Part shown: positions 55,821-64,000 of the stretch, piece by piece
How positions within the stretch are numbered: position 1 is the stretch's first letter
Layout: every line of letters starts with the position of its first letter
Assembly (NCBI RefSeq): GCF_004331265.1
Contig: NZ_SJOO01000003.1
Span: forward strand, 310,001 to 374,000
Origin: Enterobacter wuhouensis
Lineage (GTDB): Bacteria > Pseudomonadota > Gammaproteobacteria > Enterobacterales > Enterobacteriaceae
Reading direction: 5' to 3'
DNA: 64,000 nt
The notes under the pieces: model-generated
What the model was told of the DNA's origin: nothing
The model's input: the letters and a program-made list of their open reading frames with translations, nothing else
Databases searched by the model: none
Translations under genes and position numbers: made by a program

Positions 55821-57626
55821 ATGACAACACAGGCCCCACCTTCAAATTTGCTTCCCCTGAACCCGGAGCAGCTGGCGCGCCTTCAGGCTGCCACCACGGA
55901 TTTTTCACCTACCCAGCTTGCCTGGGTTTCCGGCTACTTCTGGGGAATGCTCAACCAGCAGCCTGGTGCTGTCGCCGCAGCGCCCGCCGCAGCGGTTGAC
56001 ATTCCTGTCATAACGCTCATCTCCGCCTCGCAAACCGGCAACGCCCGCCGCGTGGCAGAAGCGCTGCGTGATGATTTGCTCGCCGCTAAACTGAACGTGA
56101 ACCTGGTGAACGCCGGGGACTATAAATTCAAACAAATCGCGTCAGAAAAACTGCTGGTGGTTGTGGCCTCAACGCAGGGTGAAGGTGAACCCGCTGAAGA
56201 AGCGGTGGCGCTGCGCAAGTTCCTGTTCTCGAAAAAAGCCCCCAAACTGGACGGTACCGCTTTTGCCGTGTTCGGCCTGGGCGATACCTCGTATGAGTTT
56301 TTCTGCCAGTCCGGTAAAGACTTTGACAGCAAGCTGGCGGAGCTGGGCGGTGAACGCCTGCTGGACCGCGTGGATGCGGATGTGGAATATCAGCCCGCAG
56401 CCGCCGAGTGGCGCGCGCGCATCGTTGAGGTGCTGAAAGCCCGCGTGCCGAAAGAGACGCCAGCACAGGCTGCCGCCACCGCCGCAGGTACCGTCAATGA
56501 AATCCATACCAGCCCTTATACCAAAGAGGCGCCGCTGACGGCGAGCCTGTCGGTGAATCAGAAAATCACCGGACGCGACTCGGAAAAAGACGTGCGCCAT
56601 ATCGAGATCGACCTGGGCGACTCAGGCCTGCGCTATCAGCCTGGCGACGCCCTGGGCGTCTGGTATCAGAACGATCCGGCGCTGGTGAAAGAGCTGGTCG
56701 AGCTGCTGTGGCTGAAGGGCGACGAGTCCGTCACCGTGGAAGGCAAAACGCTGCCGCTTTCTGACGCGCTGCAGTGGCATTTCGAGCTGACGGTAAACAC
56801 CGCCAATATCGTTGAAAACTATGCCACCTTAACGCGCAGCGAGTCCCTGCTGCCGCTGGTCGGTGACAAAGCGAAGCTGCAGCATTACGCGGCGACCACG
56901 CCAATTGTCGACATGGTGCGCTTTTCTCCTGCGCAGCTGGATGCCGATGCGCTGATTGGCCTGCTGCGTCCGCTGACGCCGCGCCTGTACTCCATCGCCT
57001 CATCGCAGGCGGAAGTGGAAAGCGAAGTGCATATCACCGTGGGCGCGGTGCGTTACGACATCGAAGGCCGTGCCCGAGCGGGCGGGGCATCAAGCTTCCT
57101 GGCGGATCGCGTCGAAGAAGAGGGCGAGGTGCGCGTCTTTATCGAGCACAACGACAACTTCCGCCTGCCGGCGAACCCGGAAACCCCGGTCATCATGATT
57201 GGCCCTGGCACCGGCATTGCGCCGTTCCGCGCCTTTATGCAGCAGCGCGCCGCGGATGAAGCGCCGGGCAAAAACTGGCTGTTCTTCGGCAACCCGCACT
57301 TCACCGAAGATTTCCTCTACCAGGTCGAGTGGCAGCGCTATGTTAAAGAAGGCGTACTGACCCGCATCGATCTGGCCTGGTCGCGCGATCAAAAAGAAAA
57401 AGTCTACGTACAAGACAAGCTGCGCGAACAGGGCGCAGAGCTGTGGCGCTGGATCAATGACGGTGCCCACATTTATGTCTGCGGCGACGCCAATCGCATG
57501 GCGAAAGACGTTGAGCAGGCACTGCTGGACGTGATTGCCGAATTCGGCGGTATGGATGCCGAAACGGCGGATGAATTTTTAAGTGAGCTGCGCGTCGAGC
57601 GCCGTTATCAGCGAGATGTCTACTAA
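55821..57626 (+). CDS. cysJ: Sulfite reductase flavoprotein alpha subunit
   Basis: Passes electrons from NADPH through FAD and FMN to CysI for reduction of sulfite to sulfide. 601 residues. Flavodoxin domain about 65-205 with [21 protein letters not shown] domain with [16 protein letters not shown] domain with [16 protein letters not shown] and [19 protein letters not shown] [16 protein letters not shown]-terminal RRYQRDVY. Stop overlaps the cysI start by one base (TAATG). First gene of cysJIH. Confidence 0.98.
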   Translation: MTTQAPPSNLLPLNPEQLARLQAATTDFSPTQLAWVSGYFWGMLNQQPGAVAAAPAAAVDIPVITLISASQTGNARRVAEALRDDLLAAKLNVNLVNAGDYKFKQIASEKLLVVVASTQGEGEPAEEAVALRKFLFSKKAPKLDGTAFAVFGLGDTSYEFFCQSGKDFDSKLAELGGERLLDRVDADVEYQPAAAEWRARIVEVLKARVPKETPAQAAATAAGTVNEIHTSPYTKEAPLTASLSVNQKITGRDSEKDVRHIEIDLGDSGLRYQPGDALGVWYQNDPALVKELVELLWLKGDESVTVEGKTLPLSDALQWHFELTVNTANIVENYATLTRSESLLPLVGDKAKLQHYAATTPIVDMVRFSPAQLDADALIGLLRPLTPRLYSIASSQAEVESEVHITVGAVRYDIEGRARAGGASSFLADRVEEEGEVRVFIEHNDNFRLPANPETPVIMIGPGTGIAPFRAFMQQRAADEAPGKNWLFFGNPHFTEDFLYQVEWQRYVKEGVLTRIDLAWSRDQKEKVYVQDKLREQGAELWRWINDGAHIYVCGDANRMAKDVEQALLDVIAEFGGMDAETADEFLSELRVERRYQRDVY

Positions 57627-59338
57627 TGAGCGAAAAACATCCTGGCCCACTGGTGGTCGAAGGCAAACTGACGGATGCCGAGCGCATGAAGGTAGAGAGC
57701 AACTACCTGCGCGGCACCATTGCCGAAGATTTAAATGACGGCCTGACCGGCGGTTTCAAAGGCGATAACTTCCTGCTGATCCGTTTCCACGGCATGTATC
57801 AGCAGGACGACCGCGATATCCGCGCCGAGCGTGCCGAGCAGAAGCTGGAGCCGCGCCACGCGATGCTGCTGCGCTGCCGCCTGCCGGGCGGGGTCATCAC
57901 CACCAAACAGTGGCAGGCGATCGACAAATTCGCCCATGACAACACGATTTACGGCAGCATTCGTCTGACCAACCGTCAGACCTTCCAGTTCCACGGCATT
58001 CTGAAGAAGAACGTGAAGCCGGTTCACCAGATGCTGCACTCGGTCGGGCTGGACGCGCTGGCGACCGCCAACGACATGAACCGTAACGTGCTGTGCACCT
58101 CGAACCCGTACGAGTCTGAGCTGCACGCCGAGGCGTACGAGTGGGCGAAGAAGATCTCCGAGCACCTGCTGCCGCGCACCCGCGCCTACGCGGAGATCTG
58201 GCTCGATCAGGAGAAAGTGGCGACCACTGACGAAGAGCCGATCCTCGGCCAGACCTATCTGCCGCGTAAGTTCAAAACCACGGTGGTGATCCCACCGCAG
58301 AACGATATCGACCTGCACGCCAACGACATGAACTTCGTGGCGATCGCCGAAAACGGCAAGCTGGTAGGCTTTAACCTGCTGGTGGGCGGCGGTCTTTCTA
58401 TCGAGCACGGCAACAAGAAAACCTACGCTCGCACCGCGAGCGAGTTCGGCTACCTGCCGCTGGAGCACACGCTGGCCGTAGCGGAAGCGGTGGTGACTAC
58501 CCAGCGCGACTGGGGCAACCGTACCGACCGTAAAAATGCGAAAACCAAATACACCCTGGAGCGCGTGGGCGTCGAGACGTTCAAAGAAGAAGTGGAGCGT
58601 CGCGCGGGCATCAAATTTGAGCCGATCCGCCCTTACGAATTTACCGGTCGCGGCGATCGCATCGGCTGGGTCAAGGGCATCGACAACAAATGGCACCTGA
58701 CGCTGTTTATCGAAAACGGCCGTATTCTGGATTATCCGGGACGCCCGCTGAAAACCGGCCTGCTGGAAATTGCGAAGATCCACAAAGGCGAGTTCCGCAT
58801 TACCGCTAACCAGAATCTCATTATTGCCGGCGTGCCGGAGAGCCAGAAGGCGAAGATCGAGAAGCTGGCGCGCGATCATGGGTTGATGAATGCGGTCAAA
58901 CCGCAGCGTGAAAACTCCATGGCCTGCGTGTCGTTCCCGACCTGCCCGCTGGCAATGGCAGAAGCCGAACGCTTCCTGCCGTCTTTCACCGATAAAGTGG
59001 AAGCGATTCTGGAAAAACACGGTATTCCGGACGAGCATATTGTTATGCGCGTGACCGGCTGCCCGAACGGCTGCGGCCGTGCGATGCTGGCCGAGCTGGG
59101 TCTGGTGGGGAAAGCACCGGGCCGTTACAACGTCCATCTTGGCGGGAACCGCAGCGGAACGCGCATTCCGCGTATGTATCGCGAAAATATCACGGAGCCG
59201 GAAATTCTCGATTCCGTTGACGAGCTTGTCGGGCGCTGGGTGAAAGAGCGCGAAGCGGGTGAAGGCTTCGGCGACTTTACGGTGCGTGCGGGCATCATTC
59301 GCCCGGTGCTCGATCCCGCAAGGGATTTCTGGGAGTAA
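57626..59338 (+). CDS. cysI: Sulfite reductase hemoprotein beta subunit
   Basis: Six-electron reduction of sulfite at a siroheme coupled to a 4Fe-4S cluster. 570 residues, the E. coli length. Cluster/siroheme cysteines in [13 protein letters not shown] (about 434, 440) and [11 protein letters not shown] (about 479, 483). Siroheme supply may be helped by the cysG gene at 61531. Overlaps cysJ by one base; cysH follows after 15 bases. Confidence 0.98.
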   Translation: MSEKHPGPLVVEGKLTDAERMKVESNYLRGTIAEDLNDGLTGGFKGDNFLLIRFHGMYQQDDRDIRAERAEQKLEPRHAMLLRCRLPGGVITTKQWQAIDKFAHDNTIYGSIRLTNRQTFQFHGILKKNVKPVHQMLHSVGLDALATANDMNRNVLCTSNPYESELHAEAYEWAKKISEHLLPRTRAYAEIWLDQEKVATTDEEPILGQTYLPRKFKTTVVIPPQNDIDLHANDMNFVAIAENGKLVGFNLLVGGGLSIEHGNKKTYARTASEFGYLPLEHTLAVAEAVVTTQRDWGNRTDRKNAKTKYTLERVGVETFKEEVERRAGIKFEPIRPYEFTGRGDRIGWVKGIDNKWHLTLFIENGRILDYPGRPLKTGLLEIAKIHKGEFRITANQNLIIAGVPESQKAKIEKLARDHGLMNAVKPQRENSMACVSFPTCPLAMAEAERFLPSFTDKVEAILEKHGIPDEHIVMRVTGCPNGCGRAMLAELGLVGKAPGRYNVHLGGNRSGTRIPRMYRENITEPEILDSVDELVGRWVKEREAGEGFGDFTVRAGIIRPVLDPARDFWE

Positions 59339-59353
59339 CTACGAGAGGTAATT

Positions 59354-60088
59354 ATGTCCGTACTCGATCTAAACGCCCTTAATGACCTGCCAAAAGTCGA
59401 ACGCATTCTGGCGCTGGCAGAAACCAACGCTCAACTGGAAAAGCTGGACGCCGAAGGGCGCGTGGCGTGGGCGCTGGAAAACCTGCCCGGAGACTACGTG
59501 CTCTCGTCGAGCTTTGGCATTCAGGCGGCGGTCAGCCTGCATCTGGTGAATCAGATCCGCCCGGACATTCCGGTGATCCTCACCGATACCGGCTATCTGT
59601 TCCCGGAAACCTACCAGTTTATCGACGAGCTGACGGACAAGCTCAAGCTGAACCTGAAAGTCTACCGCGCGACGGAAAGTGCGGCCTGGCAGGAGGCGCG
59701 CTACGGCAAGCTGTGGGAGCAGGGCGTTGAGGGCATTGAGAAATACAATGAGATCAACAAAGTTGAGCCGATGAACCGCGCGCTGAAAGAGCTGAATGCG
59801 CAGACCTGGTTTGCGGGCCTGCGCCGCGAGCAGTCGGGAAGCCGCGCTACGCTACCGGTGCTGGCGGTTCAGCGCGGCGTGTTCAAGGTGCTGCCGATTA
59901 TCGACTGGGATAACCGTACGGTGTACCAGTACCTGCAAAAACACGGGCTGAAGTACCATCCGCTATGGGACCAGGGCTATCTGTCGGTTGGCGATACCCA
60001 CACCACGCGCAAATGGGAACCGGGAATGGCGGAAGAAGAGACGCGATTCTTTGGGCTGAAGCGCGAGTGCGGGCTGCACGAAGGGTAA
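59354..60088 (+). CDS. cysH: PAPS reductase
   Basis: Thioredoxin-dependent reduction of 3'-phosphoadenylyl sulfate to sulfite. 244 residues. PP-loop region [28 protein letters not shown], and the catalytic cysteine C239 in the C-terminal KRECGLHEG. No cluster cysteine pairs, so it uses PAPS, not APS. Last gene of cysJIH; followed by tandem inverted repeats instead of cas genes. Confidence 0.98.
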   Translation: MSVLDLNALNDLPKVERILALAETNAQLEKLDAEGRVAWALENLPGDYVLSSSFGIQAAVSLHLVNQIRPDIPVILTDTGYLFPETYQFIDELTDKLKLNLKVYRATESAAWQEARYGKLWEQGVEGIEKYNEINKVEPMNRALKELNAQTWFAGLRREQSGSRATLPVLAVQRGVFKVLPIIDWDNRTVYQYLQKHGLKYHPLWDQGYLSVGDTHTTRKWEPGMAEEETRFFGLKRECGLHEG

Positions 60089-60099
60089 ATCCTTCCTGC

Positions 60100-60240
60100 C
60101 CCTCACCCCGGCCCTCTCCCCAAAGGGGCGAGGGGGAAAAGACGGCTCCGTGCGATCCCCTCTCCCCAAAGGGGCGAGGGGGAAAAGACAGCTCCGTGCG
60201 ATCCCCTCTCCCCTTTGGGGAGAGGGTTAGGGTGAGGGGA
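60100..60240. repeat. Tandem CCCTCACCC-type repeats, cysH-iap junction
   Basis: Three hairpin units in a row. The first two repeat with a 46-base period (TCTCCCCAAAGGGGCGAGGG, then AAAAGACxGCTCCGTGCGATC) and differ by few bases. The third ends AGAGGGTTAGGGTGAGGGG. Bounded by CCCCTCACCCC on the left. Between convergent cysH and iap. Too palindromic and spacer-free to be a CRISPR array. Confidence 0.88.
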
Positions 60241-60249
60241 AATAAGACC

Positions 60250-61293
60250 TCAGGCTTTCCCCGCTTTCGCCAGCTCCTTCACCAGCGGCAGCATCACCTT
60301 CACGACGTCCCGACTGCGGTGCTCAATCCGCTGCGGCAGCGCGCTATCAATGTGCTGCTGATTATCCAGCCTGACGTCATGCCAGCTTGTCCCGTCCGGG
60401 AAGGCTTTTGATTTGGCGCGCTGCTGGTAGCCGTCTTTTTTGCCCAGCCCCCAGTTCGTGGCCTCGACGTACAGCACGGGAATGCCCGCTTTATCGAAAA
60501 CTTCCCCGTCGTTGCAGCAGCCGGTTCCTTTTGGATAATCCGGATTGCCGCCCGGGTTGGTGGTGGCATAAACGCCATGGCTGCGCGCGATGGCCAGCGC
60601 CCGGTCGCGCGTCAGTTTACGTACGCTGCTCGGCGTACTCTGCCCGCTGTTAAAATAAAGCTTATCGCCGACGATCAGGTTATCAAGATTAATCACCAGC
60701 AGCGTATTTTTCTTCTCTTCAGTACTCATGCGCTTAAGGAGATTCTCAGCGCCGAGCGTGCCTTCTTCTTCACCGCTGGTGGCAATAAAGCGAATTCCAT
60801 ACTTCGTCGGGATATTCTTCAGACGTTCGGCCAGTTCGAGCATAACGCCCAGACCCGCTGCGTTATCGTCCATGCCCTGCAGCGTCAGTCCACCGAGATT
60901 ATTATCGGTATCAGCGTCGCTCATCGGAGCATAGGTATCGAGGTGCGCCATAATGATGATCTGCTCATCGGCCTTGCCTTCGTGCGCCGCAATGACCGTA
61001 CTGCCCGTCACGTTATGCCAGTTTTTCGTTTTATTACGTGAGGTATAGATATAGCGGCTGTGGAACGAGCGGATATCGCTCTGATAGCCCATATCCGCAA
61101 ACTGCTGGCGAATATAGTCGGCGGAAAGCATCTCGGCTGGGGTGCCGGTCATGCGTCCAGGAAAGACGGTGGCAATATGCCGCGCCTGCATAGTGGCGAT
61201 TTCACCATAAGGTTGGTTTTTTGCCTGAGCCGGAAGAATAAAGCAAACGCCGAGCGCCAGGGCAGCAATACGGTGGCGCGTTGCGGAAAACAT
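60250..61293 (-). CDS. iap: Alkaline phosphatase isozyme conversion aminopeptidase
   Basis: Periplasmic M28 zinc aminopeptidase that trims the N-terminal arginine of PhoA. 347 residues. Signal peptide about 1-24 (ALALGVCFILPAQA). Metal residues in MAHLDTYAP, GMDDNAAGLGVMLEL and ATSGEEEGTLGAENLL; disulfide cysteines in GTGCCNDGEVF. In E. coli K-12 it flanks a CRISPR array; here it converges with cysH across a repeat cluster. Confidence 0.95.
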   Translation of the reverse strand: MFSATRHRIAALALGVCFILPAQAKNQPYGEIATMQARHIATVFPGRMTGTPAEMLSADYIRQQFADMGYQSDIRSFHSRYIYTSRNKTKNWHNVTGSTVIAAHEGKADEQIIIMAHLDTYAPMSDADTDNNLGGLTLQGMDDNAAGLGVMLELAERLKNIPTKYGIRFIATSGEEEGTLGAENLLKRMSTEEKKNTLLVINLDNLIVGDKLYFNSGQSTPSSVRKLTRDRALAIARSHGVYATTNPGGNPDYPKGTGCCNDGEVFDKAGIPVLYVEATNWGLGKKDGYQQRAKSKAFPDGTSWHDVRLDNQQHIDSALPQRIEHRSRDVVKVMLPLVKELAKAGKA

Positions 61294-61530
61294 AGTGAGT
61301 CCTTAAAAACTGAGCAAAATAATAACCCGCTTAGTATGAAACTGTGATCGTCCATACACAATTTGAATTGCTCTTAAATGCCCGAAATTTCGCGTGTTAA
61401 GCACTTTTTGGTATTAGCTTTTTCGCGGCGTTATTCCATTGAGTAACTACTCATTCCAATTCGTAATTTCATTCGGTCTAAGCCGCCCCCTATAGTCCCT
61501 TTATTCCTCGTTGTTAGTGAGTTGTTGCTT
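61294..61530 (+). promoter_or_regulatory. iap-cysG divergent region with cysGDN promoter
   Basis: About 235 bases. TATAGT at 61491-61496 with TTCATT 17 bases upstream is a likely cysG promoter with a weak -35, as expected for a CysB-activated unit. The stretch at about 61440-61475 (GAGTAACTACTCATTCC, AATTTCATTC) is AT-rich and resembles CysB-bound regions, but the CysB consensus is loose. No gene seen. Confidence 0.6.
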
Positions 61531-62889
61531 GTGGACTATCTGCCCTTATTTGCCGCGATAAAAGAGAAGCCGGTGCTGGTTGTAGGCACGGGTGAGATCG
61601 CCGATCGCAAAATCGCGTTCCTCCACCGTGCCGGTGCGCAGGTGCGGGTAGTCGACGAGGCGGATTTCGATGAGTCGCAGATCGACAGCGTGGTGCTGGT
61701 GATTGCCGCAACCGAAAACCGCGAGCTGAACCGCCGGGTTTCCGACGCGGCGCAGGCTCGCTATCGTCTGGTTAACGTCGTTGACGACCAGCCTTTGTGC
61801 TCGTTTATTTTCCCGTCGATTGTTGACCGCTCGCCGCTGCTGGTGGCGATCTCCTCCGGCGGTACCGCGCCGGTGCTGGCGCGCGTGCTGCGGGAAAAAA
61901 TCGAAGCGCTGCTGCCGACCAGCCTCGGGCGCATGGCGGAAAAAGCCAGCTACTGGCGCAACCACCTGAAAACGCGCCTGACCAGCGTGACGGAACGCCG
62001 TCGCTTCTGGGAGCGCGTGTTTCGCGGCCGCTTTGCCAGCCTGATGCATGCCGGTAATGAAACCGCAGCGCAGAAAATTCTCCAGGACGAACTGGATAAC
62101 CCCGGCAGCAGCGGCGGGGAGATCATTCTGGTGGGGGCAGGGCCGGGCGATGCCGGGCTGCTGACCCTGCGCGGCCTGCAGGTGCTTCAGGATGCGGACG
62201 TCGTTTTCTACGACCATCTGGTCACCGACGGCGTGCGCGAGCTGATCCGCCGCGACGCCGAGCAAATCTGCGTGGGCAAACGGGCGGGGGAGCACTCGGT
62301 GCCGCAGCACGACACCAATCAGATGCTGATTGACGCGGCGAAGGCAGGCAAAACCGTGGTGCGCCTCAAAGGGGGCGACCCGTTTATCTTTGGCCGCGGC
62401 GGTGAAGAGCTGCAGGCCGCAGCCGAAGCGGGCGTCCCGTTCCAGGTGGTGCCCGGCATTACGGCGGCCTCTGCGGTCACGGCCTACGCCGGTATTCCGC
62501 TGACCCATCGCGATTACGCCCAGAGCGTGACCTTTGTGACCGGCCACTATAAGGCCGACAGCGCGCCGTTCGACTGGTCGCATCTCGCTCAGAGCCGCCA
62601 GACGCTGGCAATTTACATGGGCACGATGAAGGCGGCGGACATCAGCGAACAGCTTATTCAGCACGGCCGCGAGGCAACGACGCCCGTGGCCGTCATTTCT
62701 CGCGGCACGCGTGTCGATCAGCACGTTGCTATCGGCGAGCTTCATGAACTTGCAACTCTGGCGAAAGACGCCCCGATGCCCGCCCTGATCGTGGTGGGCG
62801 AAGTGGTGCAGCTGCACGGTACGCTCGCCTGGTTTCAGAACACAACCGATACAGAAGGCTTCGGTTCTTCTGTCGTAAATTTGGCTTAA
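61531..62889 (+). CDS. cysG: Siroheme synthase CysG (cys-operon copy)
   Basis: Trifunctional: uroporphyrinogen III methylation, precorrin-2 oxidation and iron insertion to make siroheme for CysI. 452 residues from the GTG at 61531, chosen because [19 protein letters not shown] aligns with MDHLPIFCQL of E. coli; an in-frame TTG lies three codons upstream. N-terminal NAD domain with GTGEIADRK and [22 protein letters not shown]-terminal methyltransferase with [13 protein letters not shown] and [15 protein letters not shown]. The Rossmann part is about 19 residues shorter than E. coli CysG between AGAQVRV and FDESQID. Ten bases before cysD. Confidence 0.92.
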   Translation: MDYLPLFAAIKEKPVLVVGTGEIADRKIAFLHRAGAQVRVVDEADFDESQIDSVVLVIAATENRELNRRVSDAAQARYRLVNVVDDQPLCSFIFPSIVDRSPLLVAISSGGTAPVLARVLREKIEALLPTSLGRMAEKASYWRNHLKTRLTSVTERRRFWERVFRGRFASLMHAGNETAAQKILQDELDNPGSSGGEIILVGAGPGDAGLLTLRGLQVLQDADVVFYDHLVTDGVRELIRRDAEQICVGKRAGEHSVPQHDTNQMLIDAAKAGKTVVRLKGGDPFIFGRGGEELQAAAEAGVPFQVVPGITAASAVTAYAGIPLTHRDYAQSVTFVTGHYKADSAPFDWSHLAQSRQTLAIYMGTMKAADISEQLIQHGREATTPVAVISRGTRVDQHVAIGELHELATLAKDAPMPALIVVGEVVQLHGTLAWFQNTTDTEGFGSSVVNLA

Positions 62890-62898
62890 GGAACGGTT

Positions 62899-63807
62899 AT
62901 GGACCAAAAACGTCTTACTCACCTGCGGCAGCTCGAAGCGGAAAGTATCCATATTATCCGCGAAGTGGCCGCCGAGTTTTCTAACCCGGTGATGATGTAC
63001 TCCATCGGTAAAGATTCCAGCGTCATGCTGCATCTGGCGCGTAAAGCGTTTTATCCGGGCACGCTGCCGTTCCCGCTGCTGCACGTGGATACCGGCTGGA
63101 AGTTCCGCGAAATGTACGAATTCCGCGACCGTACCGCGAAAGCCTACGGCTGCGAGCTGCTGGTGCATAAAAACCCGGAAGGGGTGGCGATGGGCATTAA
63201 CCCGTTCGTGCACGGCAGCGCCAAGCATACCGACATCATGAAAACCGAAGGGCTGAAGCAGGCGCTGAATAAATACGGTTTTGATGCGGCCTTCGGCGGC
63301 GCGCGCCGCGATGAAGAGAAATCCCGCGCCAAAGAGCGTATTTACTCCTTCCGCGACCGCTTCCACCGCTGGGATCCCAAAAACCAGCGCCCGGAGCTGT
63401 GGCACAACTACAACGGCCAGATTAACAAAGGCGAAAGCATTCGCGTCTTCCCGCTCTCTAACTGGACCGAGCTGGATATCTGGCAGTATATCTATCTGGA
63501 AAATATTGAGATCGTTCCGCTGTACCTGGCCGCCGAGCGCCCGGTGCTGGAGCGCGACGGCATGCTGATGATGATCGACGACGATCGCATCGACCTACAG
63601 CCGGGTGAAGAGATCAAACAACAGATGGTCCGTTTCCGTACCCTCGGCTGCTGGCCGCTGACCGGCGCGGTGGAATCCAACGCACAGACGCTGCCGGAGA
63701 TCATCGAAGAGATGCTGGTGTCGACCACCAGCGAGCGACAGGGCCGCATGATCGACCGCGACCAGGCAGGCTCCATGGAGCTGAAGAAACGTCAGGGTTA
63801 TTTCTAA
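62899..63807 (+). CDS. cysD: Sulfate adenylyltransferase subunit 2
   Basis: ATP sulfurylase catalytic subunit; makes APS from ATP and sulfate in complex with CysN. 302 residues, the E. coli length. Modified PP-loop [18 protein letters not shown] near 36, [16 protein letters not shown], and [20 protein letters not shown]. Between cysG and cysN with short gaps; part of a sulfate activation operon. Confidence 0.98.
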   Translation: MDQKRLTHLRQLEAESIHIIREVAAEFSNPVMMYSIGKDSSVMLHLARKAFYPGTLPFPLLHVDTGWKFREMYEFRDRTAKAYGCELLVHKNPEGVAMGINPFVHGSAKHTDIMKTEGLKQALNKYGFDAAFGGARRDEEKSRAKERIYSFRDRFHRWDPKNQRPELWHNYNGQINKGESIRVFPLSNWTELDIWQYIYLENIEIVPLYLAAERPVLERDGMLMMIDDDRIDLQPGEEIKQQMVRFRTLGCWPLTGAVESNAQTLPEIIEEMLVSTTSERQGRMIDRDQAGSMELKKRQGYF

Positions 63808-63816
63808 GGAGCCGCC

Positions 63817-64000
63817 ATGAACACCACTATTGCTCAACAAATCGCTGATGAAGGCGGCGTAGAAGCCTACCTGCACGCCCAGCAGCACAAAAGCCTGCTG
63901 CGCTTTCTGACCTGCGGCAGCGTCGACGACGGGAAAAGCACCCTGATTGGCCGCCTGCTGCACGACACGCGCCAGATTTATGAAGACCAGCTTTCATCCC
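63817..64000 (+). CDS. cysN: Sulfate adenylyltransferase subunit 1, N-terminal part
   Basis: GTPase subunit of ATP sulfurylase. Only about 61 residues are inside the window; the gene runs off the right edge. GTP-binding P-loop [18 protein letters not shown] is complete. Preceded by TAAGGAGCC and nine bases after cysD. cysC is expected beyond the edge. Confidence 0.95.
   Translation, partial: MNTTIAQQIADEGGVEAYLHAQQHKSLLRFLTCGSVDDGKSTLIGRLLHDTRQIYEDQLSS

Noticed and set aside
57731..59137. 468-residue reading frame antisense to cysI
   Set aside because: Entirely inside cysI; no domain seen.
60100..60240. Tandem repeats at cysH-iap considered as a remnant CRISPR
   Set aside because: Repeats are long palindromes directly joined with no unique spacers, and the same element occurs at two unrelated sites.
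61546..63405. 619-residue reading frame antisense to cysG and cysD
   Set aside because: Crosses two certain genes on the other strand and shows only shadow composition.

Overview
The window is chromosomal DNA of a member of the Enterobacteriaceae. Gene content and order follow the Escherichia coli recC-to-cysN segment, read in reverse. The extra genes (cysG beside cysDN, a glycerate kinase after gudD, a RpiR/PTS/nanE cluster) and the moderately GC-rich coding DNA point to the Enterobacter/Lelliottia/Leclercia/Klebsiella side of the family. No prophage, insertion sequence or CRISPR array was seen.

Layout. 1-8616: end of recC, then ptrA-recB-recD as an overlapping unit for RecBCD recombination. 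8650-11451: argA (with a tandem ARG-box operator) and amiC, divergent. 11541-11986: three identical initiator tRNA-fMet genes (metZWV type); an ERIC element sits in one spacer. 12195-19828: mltA, tcdA, csdE-csdA, ygdI, the sRNA gene gcvB, gcvA, ygdD, rlmM and xni. 19941-25496: sdaB-sdaC (serine use), ppnN and queF. 25566-28320: syd, the sRNA gene csrB with an upstream UvrY-type palindrome, yqcC-truC-yqcA. 28649-33914: gudP-gudX-gudD and a glycerate kinase (glucarate use). 34033-44534: barA, rlmD, relA, mazG, pyrG and eno; mazEF is missing between relA and mazG.

44588-55168 is the accessory stretch between the eno and queD anchors. It holds a stand-alone thioester-reductase-like SDR; a RpiR regulator divergent from a PTS permease and nanE (predicted amino-sugar uptake, probably N-acetylmannosamine); queE; and a divergon of an M20 amidohydrolase plus DHA2-type exporter facing a 782-residue AraC-type regulator with a degenerate glycosidase-like C-terminal domain. 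The last divergon is the least understood system here.

55153-64000: queD, cysJ-cysI-cysH, iap, then cysG-cysD-cysN (cysN runs off the window). This is sulfate assimilation with its own siroheme synthase gene. The cysH-iap junction, which carries cas genes and CRISPR arrays in E. coli K-12, holds only tandem inverted repeats.

The genes link in several ways. BarA feeds the UvrY/CsrB switch, and csrB lies about 7.5 kb from barA. RelA, PpnN and MazG belong to (p)ppGpp and nucleotide control. QueD, QueE and QueF are three steps of queuosine precursor synthesis. Glucarate breakdown leads through glycerate to 2-phosphoglycerate, the substrate of enolase.
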